Source of the DNA: Escarpia spicata
Lineage: Eukaryota > Annelida > Polychaeta > Sabellida > Siboglinidae
Length of the DNA: 64,000 bases
NCBI GenBank assembly: GCA_963995525.1
Contig: OZ023210.1
Span: 5,718,530 to 5,782,529, forward strand
Direction: 5' to 3'
Shown here: positions 11,801 through 24,464 of the stretch, piece by piece
How positions within the stretch are numbered: position 1 is the first letter of the stretch
Layout of the letters: each line of letters begins with the position of its first letter
Notes under the pieces: model-generated
What the model was told of the DNA's origin: nothing
Database searches by the model: none
What the model saw: the letters and a program-made list of their open reading frames with translations, nothing else
Translations under genes and position numbers: made by a program

Positions 11801-13140
11801 TCTCAAATCTTGGCTAATTGCAAGGAAGGCTTTGGACACGAGGCCTTTAAAGGTTGCATGTTCCATGTAAACCAAATGTTTCCTCCTGAAACACTCGCAT
11901 TTCAACAACAATAAGAACAACAAATTGTTAATTGAAAAACATTTTGGCATATTATAATAAATATAGTTTAGACTTTATAGCATGATTCTATGATAGAAGC
12001 AAACAGAAAACCTCTCTAAAGATTGAACTTCTTTGTGTGGGTGAAGCAGTGACAACTTGGTGGAACTTTGTTTATGTAACGGCTGTAACATAGATAATAG
12101 AGTAGTCATATACTATTTATCTTTTGTGTTACATATTTGTATGATACAGTTAAGTTTTGGCTTAGGTTACTTTAACAGTGGTTTATCATTTCAGTACATG
12201 TCGGTTCATTTGCTTTAATTATTATAGTTCAGAAGAATGAAGAGTGTCAGTAAAAATAATTATACATTTGAAAACAAGGAACTTGTGAAGCTGATCGAGC
12301 ATGAACAGTGTTTATTAATGTGTTAATGTTACAGAATAAAATCAACATATTCTGAGTACAGTGTACTCTCTTGAACGCGTCAAGCTGGAATTCTGAAATG
12401 TCATTATTATTCATGTTTTACTAGTGTTTATCAATAAATCAATAACCTTCAACATTGGTGTCTCTGATTGGTTTCAGCTTAATGTGCTATGTGGTACTAC
12501 ACATGTACCAGTAATTATATCTGTTTACTAAATGTTCAAAAAGGAGGGTGTAATTTGTAACATGCTTGTAAGTTAAAATACCACTGTAATAATTATACTT
12601 ATGGAGCACCTATCTCTTCTGAAACCTGTGCTTGGTATCGTTAGGCTGTATGTTGTAAAACAGGAATGACTAAGTCATCATTAAAGCAAGGGACCACTGA
12701 GACATTAGGGTGAAAAATTATATTTTGAATCAATATGTTTTGACGTATTTTACATAAAACTGATCTTATGTGAAATGTCAAAATGATTAAGTATTCATTC
12801 ATGGAAACTGCATTCTTGGAAAGATAAAATAATTTTCTATCTTACATACATACTCAACTTGACCATAACTGCGTAATTATGTTACATTGCACACTTCATT
12901 ATTAATTGTTGTAAAATATTCATTCAGAGATTCGGAAACAATTTTGACTAGTACATTGCTACATGGATGCTTATTTACTAACATTGATCCCTTGATGTTT
13001 AGTTTTAATTTTATATGGAAGTGGCCAACATTATCCAAATAAAATAATTGTTTTTGAAAATATATAACATCAATAGTTCTAGTGTCTATAATCTGTTTTA
13101 TAAAAATCACATTATTCTTTTTCTCCCAGTTTAAATTCTG
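8819..13140 (+). other. ZSWIM8-like 3' UTR and downstream intergenic DNA
   Basis: No further coding exon was recognised. Possible polyadenylation hexamers AATAAA lie at 9169-9174, 12335-12340 and 12433-12438, so the 3' UTR could be ~0.4 kb or up to ~3.6 kb. The rest is AT-rich with only short open frames. Confidence 0.5.
9169..9174 (+). promoter_or_regulatory. Candidate proximal polyadenylation signal
   Basis: AATAAA about 350 bases after the ZSWIM8 stop codon. It is the nearest canonical hexamer; actual use is not shown by sequence. Confidence 0.4.
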
Positions 13141-16100
13141 CTGTGTAACTAAATTACTGTATAGTGGATCTAGGGATTTTTATCAAAGTAGTCCTGGTGT
13201 CGACCAGTGAAGTGTGCATTATGGTCCGCACAATGTTTTTTTTGCATTTTTGTGACGTTCTACCCTTCTAGGTCAATAATCTGACTGATGCCACCCAGGC
13301 ACACATGAGCGTTTTTGTATAAACCCATTAATATGCTAATTCGTTACCGCCATTAAAATATATACTACTTTTCTGACTATTTCGAATTGTGAACATCCAA
13401 ACAAAGTGATGTGACCGAAAGCTTGTCTTCAGGTTATGATTACGTTAGTGAACAAATTATAGTATGCAAATGTGTCGCATTAATTTGCAAATTAGCTGTA
13501 ACCAACGTAGACTTTTTCTCATCAATAGGCGAGCGGTATGCACTATCTAACTGACCGACTTAAATGCCACTCCCCGTACAAAAACCCAAATGATATATCA
13601 TTTCAAAGCCGTATATATCACCATCACAACGAGACCTGTCATGTGATAGCCAGAAGGAGCAGTAATCATGAATTCAAGGTCACCGTGAAATTATGAATTT
13701 TCGAAATTGTGCGCTTATGGCATGGTTGCAGATTTACTTTCTTTACTGACAAAATGACCAAGCCATACATTTGTTAAAGCTTAGTCAAAACGAGGTACGA
13801 TGTGAAACTTTTATATGGTATGGTAAGTGTGGAGCTAAGTTCAAACAAAGTCACCGTGAAATGATGAATATTCAAACTTTCTGCAATACCGCGAATGTTA
13901 TAACATTATAATGACTATGTACTTATTCATTTCTATGAAGGAGCACATCATATACAGCGTGAAAGAACGATTTCGTCCCATAAAAATGAGATATGACATA
14001 TGGAGGTGTCAATTGGTGGAGTTTGTTTGGAGCAACGATGCCACAGAGTCACCGTCAAGTAATCAATGTTCAAAATTGCGCCATTCCGCAAACGTTGACG
14101 AATTATAATGTTTGTATACCATATAATATGTACCTTTTCTACGTACACTAGGTTATGTTACACACCTATGCATACTGTATCCCCGTCAACATGCGGCATG
14201 GAATGGAATTGTAAAGTGGTAGTCTAACTGTGGAGTGAAGGTTGAACAAGGTTACCTTCAAAATATGTAATTTCGAAATTGTGCCATTCCGCAGATTGTA
14301 GGCTAGCCAACATGTGATGTAATATTTTGAATTTTTGCATCACCCATGGGATGAGAAAATATGTGTGTGTGTGTGTGCGTGTGCACGTGCGTGCGCGCCT
14401 GCGTTCGTGTTTGGATACCACTCAAACTCCATCAACTGACACCACTATGTCAAATCGCATTTTGACGGGAAGAAATTGGTTTTTACGCTGTATATGACGT
14501 GTCCATAGATATGAAGTAGATACAGATCGAGTCATTGTAACTTCACTACGTTCGCGGTATTGCAAACATTAATTCGAATAGTCAGCATTTCACGGTCACC
14601 TTGTTTGACTTTAGCTCCACCCTTACTATAGCTCCACATCGTATCTAATTTTGAAAGGGGGACAATAATCTTTCCAAAATATATGACGTGGCCATTTTGT
14701 TATTAAAGAAAATATATGCAGCTCTTGTAATTTTAAGACGTTTGCGGAAGCGCACAATTTAAAATTTAAATATCATTTTGAGAGTTAAAACTCAAACTAG
14801 TGTCAACATATTTTTTTTATCAATTAACTGATATATCCTTGTACATATGACAGTCTCATCACGACCCATGTCCCCCCAGCCACCTGGAGTGAGCGTCTGC
14901 TGATGAACCAGTGGACAGGCCAACCAAATAAAAGCTTGGTATGATATATGCTCTGAATACTGCAACAGAGAACCATGGGTGTTGGAATATCTTAATTATA
15001 TTATTCCTTTGGCAGAATATCTCTCACATTGCATCGATGACGGAGACCATGCACGTTGCAACTCAAGCCACAGAGGACAATGGTGATGCGTTCCAGGTGT
15101 TGAAGTGCCGCGAATCCAGATCCAAATGGATGTATGAATGCGGTGGTTCCTTTGTGGTATGAAGTTTAGGTTTCCCATGATATTGAAAACTGACAAGGAC
15201 GTAGACTGTTTTTCCCCAGAGGATGACTGGTGCCGTTGCCATTAAGATGAATAACGTTATTGCCTGGCCCAAAGGTTATCCTAATGTATGCAACTGGACA
15301 TAAAGGTCACAAGCTCACAACTTCTAACGATCGGAAACACAAGGGCACACTTGTCTATATTGCGTATCAAACACGGTTTTGATCCCTTTTCCACAAACCA
15401 TTTTGCACAAGGTTCAACAGTTACGTGTCAAGTTCCTCATGGTCCTACTGGATGTAGCACTGACGACAGCTGAGGTGTCTGAAGTGGCAAACACTTCCTT
15501 TCACTCACCATGGATAGTGGAGCTTTGCTACATTATTGGAGAAAATGCAAATAGCTGCTGTTTGTTGGTGACATCGCGATGGAAGTATTTACAGTTTATT
15601 GGTACCTTTTGTTCTATGTTACCTTCCCCCGAGTTCCGTTACCAAGCTTCTCTTTTGTGATTATTTGATCCCGCTGGTGAGGTACGTGTCCCAAACGAGG
15701 CCAATACTGTTGGATATAGCTGAGTGCTTGATGATGTGAGGAACAGCAAAAGTGTCTGCAATACTCATCAAACGTAGTGATGTTGGTTGACGCATCTTTT
15801 GGCGGTGACCTTGTTCAACCTTCACTTTCAAACTCCTTCACTCCACAGTTAGACCATCACTTTACAATTCCATGCAATGCCTCATTTTGTCGGAGATACA
15901 ATACACATAAGTGTATAACATGGCCTAGTGTAGGTAGACAAAGTAGATGTGCAAACATTGTAAGTGTACAACGTTTGTAGAATGGCGCAGTTTTGAACAT
16001 TCATCATTTGCTGTTGACTTTGGTTGGCCTTCACTCCACACTTACTACACCACTTAATAGTTCCCCGTTGTGTCCCGTATTTACGGGGAGACACTAGGCT

Positions 16101-16176
16101 TCTTTCCAGTGGTATATGACATGGCCATGAGTATACAGGTAACATAGATATAAGCCACCATTGATATTGTATAACG
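13141..16176. repeat. Degenerate ~190-bp repeats in two opposed arms
   Basis: From ~13650 to 14330 a motif like gtcaccgtgaaat-gatgaat-ttc + attgtgccattccgca recurs in one orientation (near 13680, 13850, 14050, 14250). From ~14410 onward its reverse complement recurs (near 14530-14610, 15800-15850, 15970-16030), continuing after the LINE at 18233-18310. A (GT)n/(GC) run at 14360-14405 sits near the centre. 14860-15760 between reverse units is unrecognised. It may be an old transposon with repeat-built inverted arms. Confidence 0.6.
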
Positions 16177-18233
16177 TGCATCGTAGATAAATTTGTTCCC
16201 TTCAAAAAACAAGGGAAACGGACCAGAAAGAAATACTTATCGAAAGAAGCCATTAGAAAAATTAAGTATAAGCAAATGATGTGGAAGTCATATAGACGTA
16301 CTGGAAATGACGAAGACTACAACATTTATAAAGAAGCACTAAACCGAGCTACAGTTGAAATTAGAAATTCAAAGAGAAGCTATGAACATAAATTAGCTTG
16401 TAATATAAAACATGACAGCAAGAGTTTTTATGCGTATGTTCGAAGCAAACAGAACGTTCAGGATAAGGTCGGTCCTCTAGAAGTTAGTGCTGGAAATATA
16501 ATATCAGAAGGATTCTTAATGGCAGAAGACCTGAATGAGTATTTTAGTTCAGTGTTTACCAGAGAAGACACTAGTTCACTGCCAGTACGAGAGGCTAAGT
16601 TCAAGGGGGCAGAATCAGACTATTTAAGATAGTTAATTGTAACCCCAGAAATGGTAGCTAAGAAAATTAGGGCTATGAAGGATAATAAATCACCTGGAGT
16701 GGATGGTATTCCACCCAAACTACTATTGGAAATTGTAGAACAAATTAGCATACCGCTTGCAACAGTTTTCAACTTGTCATTAGAAGAGGGAGTGGTTCCT
16801 TTAGAATGGAAAGAAGCAAACATTATACCGTTATTTTAAAAAAGGTTCGAAAAACAAGTCAAATAATTATAGACCAGTTAGTTTAACATCGGTGATTTGT
16901 AAATTATTAGAAAGACTAATTAAAGATCACATGGTGGATTTTCTTGTTAAACATAACTTGATAAACCCATCTCAACATGGGTTTTTAAAAGCGAGGTCAT
17001 GCTTAACAAACATGTTATGTTTTTTGGAAGATATCACTAAGTGGGTAGATGATGGATCATCAGTAGATATCATCTACTTAGATTTTCAAAAAGCTTTCGA
17101 CAAAGTGCCATATCAAAGATTACTGCTTAAACTAAAGGCCCATGGCATAGGAACTGGTATAATTAACTGGATAGAAAAATGGCTGATTGACAGAAGACAA
17201 CGGGTAGTTGTTGATGGGGAGGCTTCAAACTGGAAATCAGTTTTGAGTGGGGTTCCACAGGGCTTAGTACTGGGACCTATATTATTCTTAATATATATAA
17301 ACGATTTGGACGATGATATAGCTAGCAATGTGTTGAAATTTGCAGATGATACAAAAGTGTTTAGAAGGATTAAAAGTGATGGAGATAGACAGCATTTACA
17401 AGATGATCTTGACAGGTTGATCAAATGAGCTGAAAAGTGGCAAATGTGGTAACATTTTGGGAAATGTAAATGCCTTCACACAGGACATGGGAACGAATAT
17501 GTTGAATATACAATGGGGGGAACTTTACTAAGTACTACTGTAATAGAAAAAGACTTAAGGCTGACATGAAGGTTTCAGAGCAGTGTGGAATTGCAGCTTC
17601 AAAAGGAAATCAAATCCTTGGATTGATTAGGCGAAATATAGCATATCAAGAAAAAGAACTAATAATACCGCTGTACAAAACAATAGTTAGGCCTCATTTA
17701 AAATACTGTATACAAGCGTGGAGGCCATACCGCAAGAAGGACATAGATATGCTAGAAAGAGTAAAGAGGAGAGCGACTAAAATGATACAAAAACTGAGGG
17801 ATCTTAGTTATGAAAAACGCCTAAAAGAATGTGGGTTAACAACACTAGAGACCATGAGATTGAGAGGAGATCAGATAGAAGTGTTTAAAATATTGAATGG
17901 TTATGAAAATATTGATAGAAATATGTTTTTTTCAGTTAAGAAAGATAGAAAGACTAGAGGACATGAAGTTACATTAGTAAAGGAGCAGTGTATATTAGAC
18001 GTAAGAAAGTTCTCATTTTCACAAAGGACTGTGAATGAATGGAACAGATTATCAGATGATTGTGTGGGTGCTAGTAGTGTGAATATGTTTAAAAATAAAA
18101 TCGACACATACCTCAGGAGGGCTGGATATATGTAAATAAAAGGGTTGGACTCTCGATAAGCCAAAGGGCTTCCTTGTCCACCTGCCATCTAGAGTTAATT
18201 CTCTGGATGGCAATCTTGTTAAATCTTGTTAAA
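16177..18233 (+). mobile_element. CR1-like LINE, copy A, 5'-truncated and mutated
   Basis: The plus-strand reading shows the end of the EN-RT linker and the RT domain. RT motifs in order are SPGVDGIPPKLL, NYRPVSLTSV, INPSQHGF, VDIIYLDFQKAFDKVP, SGVPQG-VLGPILF and LKFADDTKVF. The C-terminal domain follows (YKTIVRPHLKYCIQAWRPYR, VKRRATKMIQKL). It is broken by stops at 16630 and 17428, a frameshift near 16838 and lesions near 17450-17560. The 3' end carries short tandem repeats (aatcttgtta aatcttgtta) instead of poly-A, as in CR1-like elements. It lies inside the reverse arm of the ~190-bp repeat field. Confidence 0.9.
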
Positions 18234-19312
18234 CGTTTGCGGTATGGCTCAATTTCGAACATGTATCACTTGTCGGTGACACTGTTTGATCGTCGCTCCA
18301 CACAAACTCCATCGACTGACACCACTATGCTTACTTTGTTCATGGCAAGAGTGTTACAGTCTACTTCCGTCAATCTAACCGAAGGGGTCTACACCGGGAC
18401 TAGATCTGACAGCAAACTGCAAGCCATAACCTCGACAGGCTGACGGAAAGAGGCGGTGGGAGGCCAAACATAGCGCTACAAGCAGATTCCGAAACGTCAC
18501 CTAAATTAATGCAGCAAACACCCTAATCGACACTCGGGAAAGTAATACAGCTGAATGTTCCTGATGGCGGTCGGCAATTCGATCTGGCGTAACTTACACC
18601 GAGCAGCGCCGGGCAGACGAGACCGTGAGCAACGTCACAATCCGGTCCACGCACCATGCACCGGTTGCATACTGCAACATATATGGCAGAGCCTTCAAAG
18701 CAGCGGTTGCCCTGATATCGCAACAGCGCTCCAAACACAAGAGTTACTCACACCGTGGAGGTCATCGGCGTTCTGACGGACAGCCGAAGGAGGAGGATGC
18801 GTCATTGATACAGACGATTAGAAATGACATCGAAACAGTACTTGACTAGACTAATCATCGCATCGCCACTGCATCAGAATGTCCGACTTCCGCCTCCCCG
18901 ACACGATATTTTCTTTTTCTCGCATTTAGTCATGGTCAAAGAACCCGGCCAAGGCGACAAGTGGAGGCGTTTTGCATGCCCTCAACAGGTCCAACTATCC
19001 GTTGATATTGGCGCCGTGTAGTCCGGATGCAACGTTACTTCGAAACAAAGCGGCAGAGAAGAAACTAGAAGGCGACGAACGAAAACCAGCCAGCCTCACT
19101 TCTATAATGAAAGTTGATTCTCCTGGTCCCTACCATAAGATTTGCAGGTCAAGTTGAACTCTTTCGCAGTGTCGTCTAATCGGGCTCCTGTGTCATCTCA
19201 GATTCCACGATCGATCCTTCGCATGCAGATGTCATCTACCTTCCCAGAGACCGATGATGACTCGATCTTGTCTTTTTTTTATACTTCCAGTCCGCGATTA
19301 ACATTTCCCACG
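18234..19312 (+). other. Intergenic DNA with a possible LINE C-terminal remnant
   Basis: 18234-18340 resumes the reverse-arm ~190-bp repeat. From about 18400 to 18800 a broken plus-strand reading gives a Trp/Arg-rich stretch, then CNIYGRAFKAAVALISQQRS. This resembles the degenerate zinc-finger tail found at the end of some LINE ORF2 proteins, with one Cys replaced by Tyr. Weak evidence; nothing intact. Confidence 0.3.
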
Positions 19313-19559
19313 TAGTTCAGCGGATAGGTGCAGAAGAATGACGGAATTGTGCATTTTTTGATAAAAGCAACACACTTCGCATGTATATTCTACATACCAA
19401 GGGAACCATTTTGAAGATTGAATCACTTCAGTTTTTTGCTACGTTCAGAAATGATAACCATTTCAAAAATGGCAGCCACATTTAATGTCTCGATATTTTA
19501 ATAACGGTGTCACGTATAGCTATAGCATTTGTGTCTAGGTATAGGTTTTAGGGTTCATA

Positions 19560-20180
19560 TATTTTATTTTTGGATTGCTCAGACATTTACATCCGCCACT
19601 TTTAAAGATGCATTGTTAATGCAAATTTAACGATATCGTAAAGCTTATGTTATTGAATATTTTGATAGATAGCAACTTAAACAAATGAAAAATGAAGAAA
19701 AACTTATAATCTTCTTCGACATGCCTATATACGCCATTTTTAAAGATGGCGCCCAACAAAGCCTATTATTTCCATATCTACGTAATATAGAGCCACGATG
19801 TTCAAGTCGAAATATATATCTTAGATAACATTGATTTCAAAGATATTATTATTGACCTTCGTTGACATACAAATATCCTCCATTTTTAAAGATGGCGCCC
19901 ACCAAAGCCTATTATTTCCATATCTTAAGAACTACATAACCTAGAGCCACAAAGTTTATGTCAAAATGTATGCTTTTTAGATACGATGATTTCAAATATA
20001 TTATTATTGACCATCGTTAACTTTCCTACATCCGCCATTTTGAAGGATGGCGCCCAACTAAGCATGCTATATTCCCGTATGTTAAGACTTACGTATCCTA
20101 GAACCATGAAACTGATGTCCAAACATAGGCTTTGGGATGTAAAAATGTCAAATATTAAACTTTTTATGTTCTCCAACATT
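19560..20180. repeat. Left arm: ~150-bp tandem units of element copy A
   Basis: Three to four diverged units share tccgccatttttaaagatgg, cgcccaac-aagcctattat, a block on cctagagccac and a tail on gatttcaaatatattattat. Spacing is ~147-151 bp. The right arm carries them inverted. Confidence 0.75.
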
Positions 20181-20269
20181 CACAATTGCCACTTTCTCCA
20201 TGCCACATATAACCACATTACACATTTCTCCTGTACGAAACCACGGATGTTGTCACCGTTGTTCATAGT

Positions 20270-21560
20270 TTGGGTGCGCATGCTATGTGGGCTTTCGTCA
20301 AAGATGTGAAGTCTCTAATCTTGACAATGAAGAAAATGAACAGCCCTTTCTCGCACACCAGTGGAGATCTGCTAGTTCTTGATACACGGCTTGTGACAGA
20401 GGAAGCAGTTGTTGGTTCCGTCAGCAAGATAGAGAAACTTGGAGAAGATTAGCGCAAACATTTCTTCAAGAAACGTCTTGTGGATCGCACAAGCACAGTC
20501 AACGAAACAATCTCAAAGAACAAACTGCGTCTCTTAAGTCTTCTTGTGAAAGGAAAATCACATGCACAACACGATCGCAACTTGTTCTCCACAGAGTACA
20601 CCACCTACCAAATACGCGACGTCGACTTCGATGGTTTCTTACAATTTATTATTTCCCCGTCACTGACAGACTAAGGCACCACGAGGCTCGGTACAAAGTC
20701 TGACCTGTTTAAATGCCTAGAAGACCTGGTGCCGCACAATGACAGTGACTGCTCGCAGGGGGAGCTCACATGATCACCATTGACGTCGCAGCTCTTATTA
20801 ACATCCTCAAGTATGCAATGTGAAGAGGCGGACACCAGGATGCTGTTGCATGCTGCAGATGGTGTCAAGCATGGAAGACAGAAGATTGTTGTACGAAGTG
20901 TTGGCAATGACGTTGTCGTGCTGTCTGTCAGCATGTTGGCAATGACGTTGTCGTGCTGTCTGTCAGCATGTTGCTCGCTGACTTGGCTGTGAAAGACTTG
21001 TGATAGCAATCGGCACAGGGAAACCATACCATACGATACGACGATGCAACTGACACTGCACAAGTGTTTGGTCTTGACAAGTGCAAGGCATTGCCTGTCT
21101 TCCATGCAATGACCGGGTGTGATACCAAAATTTGTTTCGTTGACGAGACGGATTGGACATTTTCAGTGATGCAGCGCCTGCGCGTTATGCTCTTGCAGAC
21201 AGTCCCTCGACATATATCATGAGAGAAGTCCTGCCAACCATCGAGAGGCACATTATTGTACAGTACGACCGGAGCTGTTTCGAGACAACGACGTGAACTG
21301 CGCCAGACAGGAAGTGAGATTGAGAAAATACCACCAACGCTGGATGCCCTCATGCAACACCTGCTCCGAGTGGTTTACTAGGGTGGCCAGGTCCGGGGAA
21401 AGGCCCTGCTGGAATCAAAACACCATTAGATTTCGGATGGACTCGAAAAGGGTACTTGCCTGAATGGGAGGTGCAGCGGCCACCTGCAGGCACAGCTTGC
21501 CGTGCGATCATCAAATGTGGCTTCACGAAATGCTGTAGAGGACACTGTCGATGTTTAAAA
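20270..21560 (+). pseudogene. Broken gene for FEN/PIN-like + CXC (tesmin-type) protein, copy A
   Basis: Read across frames this shows a helical N-terminal part (FFKKRLVDRTSTVNETISKN), then MQCEEADTRMLLHAADGVKHG, NDVVVLSV, and a late Cys-rich tail whose frame is destroyed. Multi-copy proteins with EADTRMLLHA, a TDVVVLAV-like strand, a GCD...GRGKKTAW block and a terminal Cys-rich CXC domain are familiar to me from repetitive loci in marine invertebrates. Acidic residues at EAD, D-V and GCD are spaced like a FEN/PIN-fold nuclease site; that assignment is inference. It is disrupted by stops, frameshifts and a 35-bp tandem duplication (20903-20972). Not functional as it stands. Confidence 0.6.
20903..20972 (+). 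repeat. 35-bp perfect tandem duplication in CXC pseudogene A
   Basis: ggcaatgacgttgtcgtgct...gcatgtt occurs at 20903-20937 and again at 20938-20972. It duplicates the NDVVVLSV strand; 35 bp breaks the frame. Copy B lacks it. Confidence 0.95.
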
Positions 21561-21867
21561 TGTTTTTCATGCCAATAACCTAATGTATGGAACGACATTA
21601 CCCGTTTTAGAGAATAGCTAAGTAACACCTTCAACGTCGTCGCTTCAAATAGCGTACGTTTTTATATCAACTTCATGGTTCTAGGATATGTCGTCTGAAG
21701 ATACGGAAATAAAAGTTTTGCCAGGCGCCATCTTTCAAAATGGCAAATATATGAAAGTCATTAAATGTCAAAGGTAATATATTTGAAATCGTCGATTCTA
21801 AAAAACATACATTTTGACACGAACTTTGTGGTTCTATGTTATGTAGTTCTTAATATATGGAAATAAT

Positions 21868-23340
21868 CAGGGGTGACTGAATTACTTTAATTTTATACTT
21901 GAGTAGAAGTAAAAGTAATTCAGCTCAGAACTACTTGAGTAGAAGTAAAAGTAGCGTCTAAAAATCCTACTTGAGTAAAAAGTAAAACTACTTTCCAAAA
22001 GTACTTGAAGTAAAAGTAGAAGTAAAAGTAGAACGATGAGATGTTTTGTCAGGCAAGTAACCAACAGTAATTACTGCATCGGCGAACACAAAAATTAAGA
22101 CAGAGTTAACAATAATTACTGTTTAACTCCAACATATATGAATAATGTTCTATAGAAAACTATATTTTGTTTTCGCAAATTCGACAGCGGGTCACGGAAA
22201 TGTGTTCCGGTATCTGCCACCACGGGCGCTAGCTAAGACGACGGCCACGGTCGCTGCACCAACTGACCAAGAACGCCGTCGAAGCCCAGGTCGAAGGCTA
22301 AGCCAGTCATTGTGCAGCCCGCGCTATCTATAATTGCGCGGTTCATGAAGCTTATTAAGATGCCAGCCAACGTCAATGTGTATTATGTTTAAATGCCATA
22401 TGTACACTGTTGAATGTTGAACTGAATAAAATACATATATGTTGTAGTTTTAAAATAGATTACGGATTAACACTCCACAACTGAACGATAATATGGTACC
22501 GATGACGTAATGAAACCTCAGCAGCTGAATACGGAAATGAGTTGACAAATGCAGTCCTAAGGTTGACTAAAGATTGAAAAACTATAATAAATACGCTCAT
22601 AGCTGGCTTAACTTCGTCTTTCAAGCAATACCAAAACACCAATCTAGAACGCACATTTACCGTGCCGAATAATACTGCGATCAATTCGCCGTTTCGTATG
22701 CGGTTGACGAATTCATATTTTGGCGCACCAAGCAAATTTGCGTTTATCGCAGCAAAAAGATAATATTTGCGCAATGTTAGCATACTGATCTTCCCTACTG
22801 TGCTGCATTAAACACATCAATCCCATTATTATGCGGGCGTAGCCTATGACTATGTGTGAATTTCAATTGCACTTTACAAGTCGCCGAAGCCAGGCGAACC
22901 CGCCGAAAGCGCCTATTCACGGAAGCCACGGCTGGCAGAAGGGAAACGATTCGATTGATGTCGGCGCAAAACAAACAATGCCTCGCACCACATTTACTGT
23001 TCGTAATGACTTGACCATAGTAACACAAGTCAAGTGACAGTTATTACCGCGTTAACATAGTTTACCAACGCTCTAATTTCTTGTAATTAAATACGTTTAA
23101 TGAAATGTTGTCGACGGGCGGAATGCCAACAGGTCGACGTAGTTCAGAAACAAATGTAACGAAAATACATTGCGAAGTAAATGAAATTAACGAAGTAAAA
23201 AGTAACGTTACCTTAGATAAAACTACTTCGTTACAAGTAGAAGTAGTTAATATAAATAGTACTTCGTTACTCTCCGTTACTTGAAAAAACTACTCAAGTA
23301 GAGTAACGAAGTAGTTTTACTTCGTTACATGACACCCCTG
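21868..23340. mobile_element. Non-autonomous hAT-like transposon with 8-bp TSD
   Basis: It begins caggggtgactgaattactt and ends ttcgttacatgacacccctg, so the termini are CAGGGGTG/CACCCCTG inverted. It is flanked by the 8-bp direct repeat GAAATAAT (21860-21867 and 23341-23348), the TSD length of hAT elements. Subterminal regions are packed with acttgagtagaagtaaaagt and aacgaagtagttttacttcg repeats in both orientations. The ~1.1-kb centre has no transposase motif that I recognise. It interrupts the right arm of the larger element. Confidence 0.88.
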
Positions 23341-24464
23341 GAAATAATAGACTTTGACGGGCGCCATCTTTAAAATAGTGGATATAAGCATGTTAACGAA
23401 ATACAAATGTTACATTTTTTTAATTACTTTCCACCACCCTATTTGATAATATAAAAGCTACGGCTCTAGGTGACGTAGTTTTTAAGATATCGTTACATTT
23501 TTATTAACGACCGCCATCTTCTATAATGGCGGATGTAAATGTCTGAGAAATCCAAATGTAAAATATTAGAAATCTTTGACGCCAAAACATATACCTAGAT
23601 ACAAAAACTATATCTCTCTGTGAAAGCATTATTAAGATAAGGGGAAATTGGATGTTTTCGTTTTTAAATGACCGCCATTTCTGATCTCCGAAAAATTTGG
23701 AATGCCTCCAATCTTTAAAAAAAATTTCCTTGTTGTGTAGAACAGATGAGCCAAGTGTCTTGCTTTTATTCAAAATTGTACAATTTTTTCACCTATCCTC
23801 TGAACTAACCGCACCTCCTCCATATATACGTAAACGTAATTAACGTCATTTCGTCTTGTTTCTGTTGTCGAGTCCAAACTGAAACGGGCAACGTTAGGTG
23901 AAATAGTGGCTGGTTAATCAAAAACTTTCAGAATATAATCAACGATCAGCAGATTGTTCTTGAACCACATTCATAATTACTTTCCTAATGAATCTAATCC
24001 GTTTTAATACCGATTTTCCCATTATATTAATGCATTTGCTGTTGTGCATACTTTTGACAAGACCCTGTCGCCACTGTAGCAATAGGTCATTATCTTATAA
24101 GAGGTCACCTTGCCATGCATCAAATACGACCTATCCGATGACAATTCCCTCTTAACAGACGCCACCACAACACCTATTAGGCCATTGCACCTTTGTAGTT
24201 CGTAAGACGAATCAATAAAAAATTAGCACATTTAGTATTTAGACATATTAATTATTAGATAAACATTCACTTGTGATGGTTTGAGTGAAAAAGGCTTATT
24301 TACAATAATAATAAGGTAATTTCTTTTGCGCCTAAATCCTCGGAAATCAAGCTCAAGCGCGCATCAATTGTTAGTCCATCTCAGAATCGATTAAGCCAAA
24401 TTAAGTCGTCAACAGATGGATCGATACGCCAGGGAGCTATGGTGGACATGCACATTTATAACAA

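Larger units (their letters stand above)
19313..23808 (+). mobile_element. Large transposon-like element, copy A, with repeat-built inverted arms and a CXC-protein gene
   Basis: The outer ends are inverted: gtagttcagcggataggtg at 19313 and, at the right end, the reverse complement of ttagttcagaggataggtg (to ~23808). Inside each end are ~700 bp of related inverted sequence. This includes ~150-bp tandem units centred on ccatttttaaagatggcgcc (left at ~19735, 19882 and 20033; right as reverse complement at 21725, 23365 and 23510). The middle codes for the CXC protein remnant at 20270-21560. The right arm is split by a hAT element (21868-23340). No target-site duplication was identified. The superfamily is not known to me. 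Confidence 0.6.

Noticed and set aside
15288..15660. Open frames in the 15.3-15.7 kb region as genes
   Set aside because: No family motif, no splice context, and located within the degenerate repeat field.
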